A stretch of DNA of 45,488 bases. Source: CAYLSO01 sp964386525. Its GTDB lineage: Bacteria > Eisenbacteria > RBG-16-71-46 > DASYSL01. Position numbers and translations under genes: made by a program. Below the pieces are notes generated by a model. That model did not search any database. It was not told the origin of the DNA and saw nothing but the letters and a program-made list of their open reading frames with translations. The stretch covers positions 1 through 45,488 of the forward strand of contig CAYLSO010000195.1 in the NCBI GenBank assembly GCA_964386525.1, written 5' to 3'. Numbering within the stretch: position 1 is the stretch's first letter; each line of letters begins with the position of its first letter. Positions 38,983 to 45,488 of this stretch are shown one piece after another.

Positions 38983-40229
38983 GCGGGCGCACCTGGACGA
39001 TCGCACGGCGGGAGTTCCTGGCCACCGTGCGGCGCAAGGGCTTCCTGCTCACGCTGGTGCTCATGCCGGCGTGGATCGGCTTCGCCTTCTCGCTCGGCTC
39101 GCTGCCGCAGGCCCTCTCCGGCGGCAAGCGGGCCACCCTCCCCGCCAACGTGGGTGTCGTGGATTCGGCCGGCGGGCTCGCCATGAGCGCGGCCGAGAGC
39201 GACACGATGGCCCGCGAGGACGGCGGCAAACGCTTCGTGGTGCGGGCCTATCCCTCGCAGGAGGCGGCGCGGGCGGCCTTCGCCCGCGGCGACATCACGA
39301 GCTTCCTCGTGCTGCCGGCGGACTACCTGCGGGGCGGCGCGGTCTCCGAGTACCGCCGCCCGGGGAGCGCGCTCTCCCGCGTCACCGGCCCGCCGTGGCG
39401 TCCCTGGCTGCGCGCCCGGCTGCTGCGGGGCCGCGTCGAGCCGGGGCTCGTGGCCCGCGTACAGAACCCCGCCGACGGCCCCACCTACGTGCCCGACGAC
39501 CGCGGCGGCTTCAAGGTCTTCCGGGCCGAGGAGGCGCTCGGCTCGTTCTTCGTGCCCATGGGCTTCGGGATGCTGCTGTTCTCGAGCATCTTCTCGGCGG
39601 CCGGCTATCTGCTGCAGGGCCTCGGCGAGGAGAAGGAGTCGCGCATCCTCGAGTCGCTGCTCTCGTCGGTGACCGCCGACGAGCTGATGCGCGGCAAGCT
39701 GATCGGCCTGGGCGGGGCGGGCCTGCTGCTGGGGCTCGTGTGGGGGGCGCTCGGCCTGCAGGTGATCGCCGCCATGGCGCCGGTCTTCCTGCCGCCGCCC
39801 GGCCTGCTGGTGATCCTCTTCCTCTACTTCGTCCTCGGCTACCTGCTCTTCGGCACCATCGCGCTGGGGCTGGGCTCGCTGGTCAGCAGCTACCAGGAAG
39901 CCACCACCGTCTCGGCGATCCTCTCGTTCGTCGCCATCGTCCCGTGGATGGTGACCTTCAGCATGATCGAGGAAGGGACCACCGGACTGGTGCGCGGGCT
40001 GTCGTGGTTCCCGCTCTCGGCGCCCACGACCATGACCATGCGCCTGGCGCAGGGCGGCGTGCCGGCGTGGGAGGTGGCGCTGTCGCTGGCGCTCCTGGCG
40101 CTGGCCGGCTGGGCGACGCTGCTCTTCGCCACACGCCTGTTCCGCGTCGCCCTGCTGCTCTACGGCAAGACCTGGAACCTGCCGGAGATCCTGCGGCTGC
40201 TCAAGAGCGACCGGGCGGCGGCGCGGTAG
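38979..40229 (+). CDS. ABC-2 type permease (NatB-like)
   Basis: The GTG at 38979 overlaps the ATPase stop and gives 416 residues. The N-terminus WTIARREFLATVRRKGFLLTLVLMPAW leads into the first membrane helix. An extracytoplasmic region of about 130 residues (VGVVDSAGGLA, VVRAYPSQEAARAAFARGDI) separates it from five C-terminal helices with EEKESRILESLLSSVTADELM, the hallmark of NatB/ABC-2 permeases. With the ATPase it forms a complete half-transporter pair that dimerises. It exports an unknown compound or ion. A terminator hairpin follows. Confidence 0.92.
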   Translation: MSGRTWTIARREFLATVRRKGFLLTLVLMPAWIGFAFSLGSLPQALSGGKRATLPANVGVVDSAGGLAMSAAESDTMAREDGGKRFVVRAYPSQEAARAAFARGDITSFLVLPADYLRGGAVSEYRRPGSALSRVTGPPWRPWLRARLLRGRVEPGLVARVQNPADGPTYVPDDRGGFKVFRAEEALGSFFVPMGFGMLLFSSIFSAAGYLLQGLGEEKESRILESLLSSVTADELMRGKLIGLGGAGLLLGLVWGALGLQVIAAMAPVFLPPPGLLVILFLYFVLGYLLFGTIALGLGSLVSSYQEATTVSAILSFVAIVPWMVTFSMIEEGTTGLVRGLSWFPLSAPTTMTMRLAQGGVPAWEVALSLALLALAGWATLLFATRLFRVALLLYGKTWNLPEILRLLKSDRAAAR

Positions 40230-40243
40230 ACGCGCCGGCGACG

Positions 40244-40264
40244 GGCGGGGCGCCAGGCCCCGCC
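40244..40264. terminator. Bidirectional hairpin between convergent genes
   Basis: A perfect 8-bp GC stem (40244-40251 with 40257-40264, 5-nt loop) lies between the permease stop (40229) and the lipoprotein stop (40267). Confidence 0.5.
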
Positions 40265-40266
40265 GC

Positions 40267-40701
40267 CTACCGAGTGAAGCTCAGGTTCTGATCGGATTCC
40301 TCAGGACCGGCCCCGAAGTCGTACATGGTGTCCCCGCCGGTCAGGCGCAGCGTGTTCCCCGAGAAGTAGAGATCGAACTGGCGGTCCCCCGACAGCCCGT
40401 CGACCGTGAACGTCATCACGTCCGCGGAGGCCGACCAGCCGCCCCGGGTGGTGTCCGGGGGCTCGCCCGAGGGGATCTCGACGTACTCGTACCGGCCCCC
40501 GGCATCGAGCACGAGCGTGGCAGCCCCACCGGCGGCGACGATGTCGATCCGGGAGGCCGTGCTCTTGCTGACGTACTCGGCCTTGGTGGCCGGCCAGGTG
40601 CCGGCCAGCTCGGCCGGCTTCGGGGCCGTGGCCTTGTCGCTGCACGAGGCCAGCGCGATGGCCGTGACGGCGAGGAGTGCGGCACACCATTGCGCGCGCA
40701 T
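40267..40701 (-). CDS. Small lipocalin-like lipoprotein, tandem paralogue A
   Basis: The ATG at 40701 follows AAAGGAG. The 144-residue protein has a lipobox (MRAQWCAALLAVTAIALA then SC, Cys20). Mature features are ELAGTWPATKAEYVS, VAAGGAATLVLDAGGRYEY, EPPDTTRGGW and FDLYFSGNTLRLTGG. These strands suggest a lipocalin/DUF5004-like barrel. It lies 24 nt downstream of a paralogue that shares the block from the lipobox to PDTT. The stop at 40267 meets a terminator hairpin. Confidence 0.8.
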   Translation of the reverse strand: MRAQWCAALLAVTAIALASCSDKATAPKPAELAGTWPATKAEYVSKSTASRIDIVAAGGAATLVLDAGGRYEYVEIPSGEPPDTTRGGWSASADVMTFTVDGLSGDRQFDLYFSGNTLRLTGGDTMYDFGAGPEESDQNLSFTR

Positions 40702-40724
40702 GAGTGCTCCTTTCCCCGGCGCCG

Positions 40725-41186
40725 CTACGGCGCGCGGCTGAAGGCCATGTTCCAATCCGCCGGCTCGCCCACGCCATTGTCGTCGAAGTCGTAGTTGGCG
40801 CCCCCGGAGAGGGTCAGCGAGCTCCCCGAGAAGGTGAAATCGAAGGGCGATTCGAGCGAGCCCGGCCCCCCGGGGATCTTCCAGACCATCAGGTCGCCGA
40901 CGTCGCCCTTCACCTCGTACGTCCCGGAGGTCGTGTCGGGGGTCTCGCCCGACGCCGCCAGGATGAAGCGGAACGTCTGGTCGGCATCGAGCGTCAGCGT
41001 CGCGCTGCCGCCCGCGGCGACGAGATCCACCTTCTGGCTCGAATTCGCGCGGTTGACGTACTCGATCTTGGTCGCGTTCCAGGTTCCGGCGAGCTCCTCC
41101 GGCTTGGGCGCCGTGCTCTTGTCGCCGCAGGAAGCGAGGCCGACGACCATCAGGGCGAGAACTGCGACACCCCATCGCGCGCGCAT
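40725..41186 (-). CDS. Small lipocalin-like lipoprotein, tandem paralogue B
   Basis: The ATG at 41186 follows AAGGAGG. The 153-residue protein has a lipobox (MRARWGVAVLALMVVGLA then SC). It aligns to its downstream neighbour through DKSTAPKPEELAGTW, the IEYV segment, VAAGGSATLTLDAD and ETPDTTSG; the C-terminal part (FTFSGSSLTLSGGANYDF) also matches. It is a tandem duplication whose copies have diverged mainly in loops. A -10 box TAAGAT is at 41238-41233 and serves both copies. Confidence 0.8.
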   Translation of the reverse strand: MRARWGVAVLALMVVGLASCGDKSTAPKPEELAGTWNATKIEYVNRANSSQKVDLVAAGGSATLTLDADQTFRFILAASGETPDTTSGTYEVKGDVGDLMVWKIPGGPGSLESPFDFTFSGSSLTLSGGANYDFDDNGVGEPADWNMAFSRAP

Positions 41187-41232
41187 GGGACCTCCTTGCC
41201 TCGAGGAGAAGAGCCTGACTCGGTGCGCCCCG

Positions 41233-41238
41233 ATCTTA
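41233..41238 (-). promoter_or_regulatory. -10 box of the tandem lipoprotein pair
   Basis: TAAGAT on the minus strand at 41238-41233 predicts a start near 41226 and a leader of about 40 nt before the ATG at 41186. The -35 is weak. Confidence 0.45.
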
Positions 41239-41423
41239 GGCCGCGCCGCCGCAAGCCGATATGACGCGGCGCACAGTCTCTAGCGGGGCCCCGTTCGCGC
41301 CCCGCCGGATGGTCTCCGCCGAAGGGCCTCGGCCGCAGGGCCACCCGTGCAGACTGCGCGCTCGGGCGCCGCCGCGCCGGGCGCCGCCCGCGGCCGGGCA
41401 ATGCGTTAGCCGCGCCCCCCGGC

Positions 41424-41440
41424 TGGCACGAACATTGACT
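41424..41440 (+). promoter_or_regulatory. Ambiguous promoter element upstream of the rhomboid locus
   Basis: TGGCAC (41424-41429), 5 bp, then TTGAC (41435-41439). It matches sigma-54 at -24 but has GA instead of GC at -12. The same bases include TTGACT (41435-41440), a good sigma-70 -35 without a clear -10 at 17 bp. Either reading would serve the gene at 41481. Confidence 0.25.
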
Positions 41441-41480
41441 CTCCTGTGCCCACGCCGGGGCGCGGCGATGCAGGGCGCAG

Positions 41481-42836
41481 GTGCACATGGCCGGATTCTG
41501 CTGCCGAATCGATCGTGCGCGGCCCGCCCGCCGAGGCAAGCGCTGGCGCCTGCCGCCGGCTCCCGCCACGTGGGTGCTCGTCCTCGTCAACCTCGCGGTC
41601 TTCGCGGCGGACCACCTGGCCTCCGGCGGCCGCTCGTCCGGACCCGTCGAGGCCTGGGGCGAGCTCGAAGCGCATGCCCTCTGGGGCGGCGCATGGTGGC
41701 AGGTGATCACCAGCGCGTTCGTCCACGCCGACTCCGACCATCTCGCCTGGAACATGGTTGCCCTGCTCCTCTTCGGCTACGCGGTCGAACCGGCGATCGG
41801 CGGGCGCCGACTCCTGTTCGCCTACGCCACGACCGCGCTGGCCGGTTCCCTGGCCGACCTGCTCGTCGACCCCGGGATCTCGCTCGGGGCCTCGGCCGCG
41901 GTGTAGGGCGTCGCCGGCGTGTATCTCGCCCTTCTCTGGCGCAGTCCCGGAGACTGGTGGAGATGGCGGACGATCGGACGGCGCTGGCTGTGGACGCTGC
42001 TCACCCTCTGGCTCCTGGCGGGCACTTGGGGCGCCGATGGAGTCGGGTACATCGCCCACCTCGCGGGACTCCTCGCCGGCCTGTGGTACGGGACCGGGCT
42101 GCCCGTTCGCCGGTGGGCGCCACGCCGCATGCGCCGGGCGCTCCGCCTGCGGCACGCCGGCCTCGCCGTGGCGATCGCCGCCACCGCCGCCGTGGTGGCG
42201 GTGTCCTTCTGGCAACCGGGGTGGTGGCTCGCGCGGGCGATGAGCGCGGCTCGATCTGGTGACTGGGCCGCCGCGCAGAGGCACATCTTCGCCGTGGAGG
42301 CTTGCGCCAACCCCGACGTGCACAGCGACGCCCTCACCCTCGGCCTGGCCTCGGCTCTCTGCCTCGGGCACCGCGACAGCCTGCGTGCCCGCGAGCTGCT
42401 CGAGCCCATCTGCCCGACCCTGCACCTGGCGGTGCTGTATCGCAAGCTGGGCGATCTGCAAAGCCGGGTGCCGCCTTACAGGGAACGCGAAGCCGTGGCC
42501 AACTACCGGCTGGCCCTGGCCACCGACCCGGAATACGCGCCGGCGATGGGCGGGCTGGCCTTGCTGCGACTGACAGCGGAGGACTCGACGCTCTACGACC
42601 CGCAAGAGGCGCTCGCGATGGCGAAGCGCGCGGTCGCCGTGAGCCGCGGGACCGACGCCACCTATTTCGCTCTTCTGGCCGAGGCCCACGATGATTGCGG
42701 CGACAGCACCGAGGCGATCCGCTGCATGCAGGAGGCCGTGCGCCTGGACCCCGACCGCCGGCATTACCGGGCCGAACTGCGGCGGATGCGGACCGAGGCC
42801 ACCGATCCGCCCGCTCCAGAGGTCCCCGGGGGATAG
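41481..42836 (+). pseudogene. Rhomboid protease fused to TPR domain, interrupted by an in-frame TAG
   Basis: The frame starts at GTG 41481 (or ATG 41487, after AGGTG). It encodes rhomboid helices (ATWVLVLVNLAVFAADHLA, WWQVITSAFVHADSDHLAWN) up to GASAAV, then TAG at 41904-41906. The same frame continues with GVAGVYLALL, the catalytic His motif IAHLAGLLAGL (His193) and about 250 more residues, including TPR-like repeats (NYRLALATDPEYAPAMGGL, EAIRCMQEAVRLDPDRRHY) to 42836. The Ser/His dyad would be Ser138 and His193, so the stop falls between them in the conserved GASxAVxG motif. One base change (TAG for TAC) would explain it. TAG is a common stop in this window, so readthrough is unlikely. It may be a recent pseudogene or a sequencing error. 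Confidence 0.8.
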
Positions 42837-42897
42837 GCGCCGCCCCGGCCAACTCTTTGCCAGTCATTCTGTTGTGGGTCGATGGGAATCTCGGAGT

Positions 42898-42926
42898 TTG
42901 ACTTCCCCCCGTCCGCCGCGTAGTTT
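42898..42926 (+). promoter_or_regulatory. Sigma-70 promoter of the 42978 gene
   Basis: TTGACT at 42898-42903, a 17-bp spacer, and TAGTTT at 42921-42926. The predicted start is near 42933, 45 nt before the ATG, which has GGAGGTAAG upstream. Confidence 0.65.
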
Positions 42927-42977
42927 CCTGGATTCGTTGGAAGGCCCCCGCGAGAGACCCTCTAACTGGAGGTAAGC

Positions 42978-43412
42978 ATGGCCACGGTGAACAAACGCCG
43001 CGTGCTGATCGGTGCTCTCGGGGGGACAGTCATCTGGATGGCCTGGAGCATCGTCGTCGAGTGGGGCATGCTGATGCCGCACTACTCCACGGCGCAGGCA
43101 GCCAACCAGATGCTGGCGAACCCCCGCTACCCGCTGTTCTTCTTCGTCTGGATCGTCACCTTCTTCCTGCTCTCGTGGATCCTCGCGTGGCTGTACGCGA
43201 ACCTGCGGGATACCCTGGGGAAGGGCCCCAGGCTCGCACTCAAACTCGGACTGATGGTGGGCTTCGCGGCGGGCTTCCCGATCGCGTTCATCATCGCGGC
43301 GTGGTCGCCGCTCGACCGCGTCATCCCCCTCTGGTGGTGCCTCGAGCTGTGGATCGGAGCGTTCCTGTCGGCCATCGCGTCGGGCTGGCTGTACAAGGAA
43401 CCGAGAGCCTAG
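42978..43412 (+). CDS. Small integral membrane protein
   Basis: The ATG at 42978 follows GGAGG. The 144-residue protein has four hydrophobic helices: VLIGALGGTVIWMAWSIVV, LFFFVWIVTFFLLSWILAW, GLMVGFAAGFPIAFIIAAW and LELWIGAFLSAIASGWLY. The G-rich first helix followed by W resembles DUF1761-type proteins, but I cannot be sure of the family. It has its own promoter and a terminator, so it is monocistronic. The function is unknown. Confidence 0.8.
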   Translation: MATVNKRRVLIGALGGTVIWMAWSIVVEWGMLMPHYSTAQAANQMLANPRYPLFFFVWIVTFFLLSWILAWLYANLRDTLGKGPRLALKLGLMVGFAAGFPIAFIIAAWSPLDRVIPLWWCLELWIGAFLSAIASGWLYKEPRA

Positions 43413-43472
43413 GGAGTTCGAGAGCGGCGCGGCCGGCGCGAGCCAGTAATCGCGTGGGCCCGCAGCAGTCTG

Positions 43473-43517
43473 CCGGCGGCGCAAGGGGGGCAAAGAGCCC
43501 ACCCCTGGCGCCGCCGG
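43473..43517 (+). terminator. Stem-loop terminator after the 42978 gene
   Basis: A perfect 10-bp outer stem (43473-43482 with 43508-43517) with a smaller inner stem in the 25-nt loop; the following bases are T-rich (TATCTTCT). Confidence 0.55.
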
Positions 43518-43587
43518 TATCTTCTCGGGGGTCTGGTTCCCCCGCTCCGGCGGCACCCTATCGCCCGTCGCCGCCCGTTTGTTTGGT

Positions 43588-43620
43588 GTCACTGTTACCT
43601 TCGCACTGTTACGCGAGTGA
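43588..43620 (+). promoter_or_regulatory. Direct repeats, candidate sigma-54 activator sites
   Basis: Two copies of CACTGTTAC, 14 bp apart, inside a GTCAC...GTGAC inverted repeat (43588-43592 and 43616-43620). They lie about 125-155 bp upstream of the sigma-54 promoter, within the usual range for enhancer-binding proteins. Confidence 0.4.
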
Positions 43621-43742
43621 CGCCGCTGTGCCCCCGCGCGCACAGTTCCTGGGAAACACGGCGGTTGCCGGCCCCCGCACCGGGTTCCCGTAATCCCTTG
43701 AAAGGAAAACGACTGCCGCCGGCGTGGCGGTCCGCCCGAAAC

Positions 43743-43758
43743 TGGCACCCGGATTGCA
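43743..43758 (+). promoter_or_regulatory. Consensus sigma-54 (-24/-12) promoter
   Basis: TGGCAC at 43743-43748, 5 bp, TTGCA at 43754-43758: a full match to the sigma-54 consensus. The predicted start is near 43769. AAGGAGG follows immediately, but no clear start codon comes at a suitable distance. Confidence 0.6.
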
Positions 43759-43768
43759 AGTAAGGAGG

Positions 43769-43971
43769 CGCGTAGCGCTCATCGTCGAGGCCCCCGGCTG
43801 TCGACGGATGGGCCGGCGAGGGCTGGCATCCATCATCCACGGATCGAACGAGACCTGACCTTCCCAGATCCAGGATGCCGCCTATCGGGCCGCCGGTTTC
43901 ATGCGTAGGGGGCCGAGACGAGAGCGCTACTTCTCTTTTGGGCCCGCCCCGAGTCCGCTCGCGGCGGGCCC
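43769..43971 (+). ncRNA. Candidate sigma-54-driven small RNA
   Basis: From the predicted sigma-54 start to the hairpin at 43940-43971 is about 200 nt with no credible ORF. The hairpin has 9-bp arms (43940-43948 with 43963-43971), is followed by a T-containing tail, and also lies 10 nt beyond the stop of the convergent glycosyltransferase gene. The assignment rests only on promoter and hairpin placement. Confidence 0.25.
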
Positions 43972-43980
43972 GGGTCGTCT

Positions 43981-45488
43981 TCAGCGGGATTCGAGCACGT
44001 AGAGCGCCCCGTCCGAGGCGGTGGCCTCGACCCGCACCATGAACACGCTCTCCAGATCGGCCACCGAATAGAGGAACGGGCGCTCGGCCGCGATGAACCA
44101 GGCGAGGTAGGCGCGCTTGCCCGGCGCGCGTTCGACGGACTCGCGCGCCCGCGCGAGGTCCCGCTCCGCCCGCTGCGGCGAGTTGTAGAAGGTGCGGCGC
44201 GGGGAGAACTTCGCCGGCACGTCCGCCAGGAAGTACGCCGCGTCGGGCGCATTGCTGTAGAGAGGCTGCGCTTGCGGGTGCGCGCGGAGCAGCTGCGCCA
44301 GCTCCGACTGCCGCCACGCCGGCGTCCCGTAGCCGTCCACGCCCTCTTGTAGGTAGCCGCGCAAGTGCAGCGCGGTGCGCACCGTGGGATAGGCCAGCCC
44401 GAGCAGCATCAGCGCCGTCGCCAGACCGGCGGAGAGGGCGCGTCGGCGGGCCCGGGTCCGCTCGACCAGGGCGCGCGCCCCGAGCACCACCAGCGGCAGG
44501 TAGAGCGGCGTCAGGTAGCGCTCGTTGAGCTGCTCGACCGCCGAGATCGAGGTCCACGCCACCACCAAGACTCCGTAGGCGGCCATCCAGACCGCGACCG
44601 GGGCCAGCGGCCAGGGAGGGGCGGAGCCCGCACCCTCCTCGCGCGTGCCCGCGCCGCGCCGGGCGAGCGCCCACGCTCCGGCCGTCAGCACGGCCACGGC
44701 CAGCGCCACGCGCGCCGGAGCCGCAACCACGGGGGGCAGCAACCAGCGGCTGAGCTGCTCCAGGCCGAGGGAGAGGCTCGCCAGCAAGGAATAGGAAGAA
44801 ACCGCGCGCTCTCCCAGCGGCGAGCCCGCGACCAGCCAGTTGCGCACGAGCCACGCCGCGAACGGAGCGAGCGCGACGCCGGCGAACAGCCCGGCATCGA
44901 GCCGGCGGCGCGCGGGCGGATCCCGGCGACGCGCGAGCACGACCCACAGCCCGGGGGCTACGAGGCTCACGCCCGCATACCGGGTCAGAGTGGCCGCGCC
45001 CGCCCACAGCGCGGCGCGCACGAGCGCGCCGCGGCGGCCCTCGCGGGCGAAGCTCTCGAGATCGAGGATGCACAGCAGCGCAAGGAGCAGGAAGAGGGGC
45101 TCCGACCAGACGTAGACGGAAACCCGCAGCAGAGCCGGAGAGAGCACCACCGCGGCGAGGGCGATGGCGCCCAGACGCGCGTCGGGCACGTGCCGGCGGA
45201 TCCAGGCCCCCGCTCCCAGGACCAGCGCCGCGAACAGCGCCGCGTTCAGCCGGCGCGCCGCGGCGGGCAGGTCGAGGCCGGCGGCAGCGGCAGGCGCGAG
45301 TACCGCGGGATACGCCGGCGCCCAGCGCACCATCGGCTCGCCGGTGAACTGCCGGAAGCCCCGGCCTTCGGCGAGGCTGTGCGCCACGGAGAGATAGATG
45401 GTCGAATCGGGGGAGATGCCGGGGCCGTACCGCGCGGTCGCCAGCAGCACGAGCAGCGCGCCGGCGAGGGCGGCGGCCCAGCCGAGGG
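43981..45488 (-). CDS. GT-C/GT39-type membrane glycosyltransferase (5' end outside window)
   Basis: The frame is open to the window edge at 45488 and begins inside a hydrophobic helix, so the start is missing; about 500 residues are visible. The first loop, RYGPGISPDSTIYLS, carries the Asp expected in PMT/GT39-type enzymes, followed by AHSLAEGRGF. About ten further membrane helices follow, with the pattern YVWSEPLFLLLALLCIL, TRYAGVSLVAPGLWVVL and NERYLTPLYLPLVVLGARA. The C-terminal part is a soluble periplasmic domain (about 120 residues). Such enzymes transfer sugars from lipid-linked donors to lipids or proteins. The acceptor is unknown. Confidence 0.82.
   Translation of the reverse strand, partial: LGWAAALAGALLVLLATARYGPGISPDSTIYLSVAHSLAEGRGFRQFTGEPMVRWAPAYPAVLAPAAAAGLDLPAAARRLNAALFAALVLGAGAWIRRHVPDARLGAIALAAVVLSPALLRVSVYVWSEPLFLLLALLCILDLESFAREGRRGALVRAALWAGAATLTRYAGVSLVAPGLWVVLARRRDPPARRRLDAGLFAGVALAPFAAWLVRNWLVAGSPLGERAVSSYSLLASLSLGLEQLSRWLLPPVVAAPARVALAVAVLTAGAWALARRGAGTREEGAGSAPPWPLAPVAVWMAAYGVLVVAWTSISAVEQLNERYLTPLYLPLVVLGARALVERTRARRRALSAGLATALMLLGLAYPTVRTALHLRGYLQEGVDGYGTPAWRQSELAQLLRAHPQAQPLYSNAPDAAYFLADVPAKFSPRRTFYNSPQRAERDLARARESVERAPGKRAYLAWFIAAERPFLYSVADLESVFMVRVEATASDGALYVLESR

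Larger units (their letters stand above)
43413..43980. other. 568-bp gene-free region with terminator, operator-like repeats and sigma-54 promoter
   Basis: No coding sequence above 60 codons is convincing. In order, the region holds the terminator at 43473-43517, an AT-richer patch with two direct copies of CACTGTTAC (43590-43598 and 43604-43612, 14 bp apart) flanked by GTCAC/GTGAC, the sigma-54 promoter at 43743-43758, and a hairpin at 43940-43971. Confidence 0.6.

Noticed and set aside
41904..41906. Recoding of TAG as an amino acid
   Set aside because: TAG ends many intact genes in this window (for example at 7689, 8814, 9893, 14642, 17259 and 26368), so a reassigned codon is unlikely.
43806..43856. 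16-codon ORF (MGRRGLASIIHGSNET) downstream of the sigma-54 promoter
   Set aside because: No ribosome-binding site at a proper distance and no sign of conservation can be judged.
1..45488. CRISPR arrays, tRNA or rRNA genes, insertion sequences, prophage or attachment sites
   Set aside because: Looked for by eye; no regular spaced repeats, cloverleaf, rRNA cores or transposase/integrase motifs seen.

Overview
The window is about 45.5 kb of very GC-rich bacterial chromosome with dense gene packing. It holds 33 protein-coding loci: two are cut by the window ends (1-1179 and 43981-45488) and one is interrupted by a stop codon (41481-42836). I found no rRNA, tRNA, CRISPR array, transposase or phage gene. 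The number of lipoproteins, outer-membrane barrels and an Omp85 protein shows a diderm. An exported M1 peptidase ends in a FlgD/type-IX-sorting-like domain, and lipoproteins carry Big2 and Ycf48-type propeller domains. This points to the FCB side of the tree (Eisenbacteria, Krumholzibacteriota or Gemmatimonadota-like). That placement is an inference, because no marker gene is present.

Layout. 1-5.2 kb (minus): an M1 aminopeptidase, an SDR-DUF2867 protein and a DUF1365-cyclopropane-synthase fusion. 5.4-10.4 kb (plus): two lipoproteins, then a metallopeptidase, an ATP-grasp ligase and an SRPBCC protein. 10.4-12.4 kb (minus): a propeller lipoprotein followed by a YacP/NYN-type RNase. 12.6-17.3 kb: a small membrane protein, a MATE-like transporter, a convergent FHA-GAF-PP2C phosphatase and an outer-membrane barrel. 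17.3-24.9 kb (minus): a sulfatase operon in the order sulfatase, DUF1622, small membrane protein, DUF202, SulP transporter, anSME maturase, with a lipoprotein beyond it. 25.4-26.4 kb (plus): a barrel protein. 26.4-37.8 kb (minus): an 11-kb operon described below. 37.9-40.2 kb (plus): an ABC exporter pair. 40.3-41.2 kb (minus): two paralogous lipoproteins. 41.5-43.4 kb (plus): a broken rhomboid-TPR gene and a small membrane protein. 43.4-44.0 kb: a non-coding stretch with a consensus sigma-54 promoter. 44.0-45.5 kb (minus): a GT-C glycosyltransferase.

The most unusual content is the 37751-27098 block. A 907-residue GlcD-type flavoprotein with four [4Fe-4S] motifs overlaps by 4 bp the start of a 2202-residue glutamate-synthase-like protein. 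In the latter the usual order (GATase, central, FMN, GXGXG) is rearranged to central, FMN, GATase, GXGXG. The GATase nucleophile lies at residue 1148, behind a propeptide-like sequence, and the usual [3Fe-4S] site reads as a four-cysteine CxxCxxCxxxCP motif. An Omp85 protein and an outer-membrane barrel follow. I read the pair as a glutamate-synthase relative whose NAD(P)H-oxidising GltD subunit has been replaced by a hydroxyacid-dehydrogenase-like electron-input subunit. Its substrates are not determined by the sequence.

Regulatory themes. Several genes start within 6-9 nt of a -10 box, which suggests leaderless transcripts. One perfect and one near-perfect sigma-54 promoter are visible. Convergent gene pairs end in strong hairpins. 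TAG is a frequent ordinary stop here, so the in-frame TAG in the rhomboid active-site motif is most likely a real lesion or a sequencing error.
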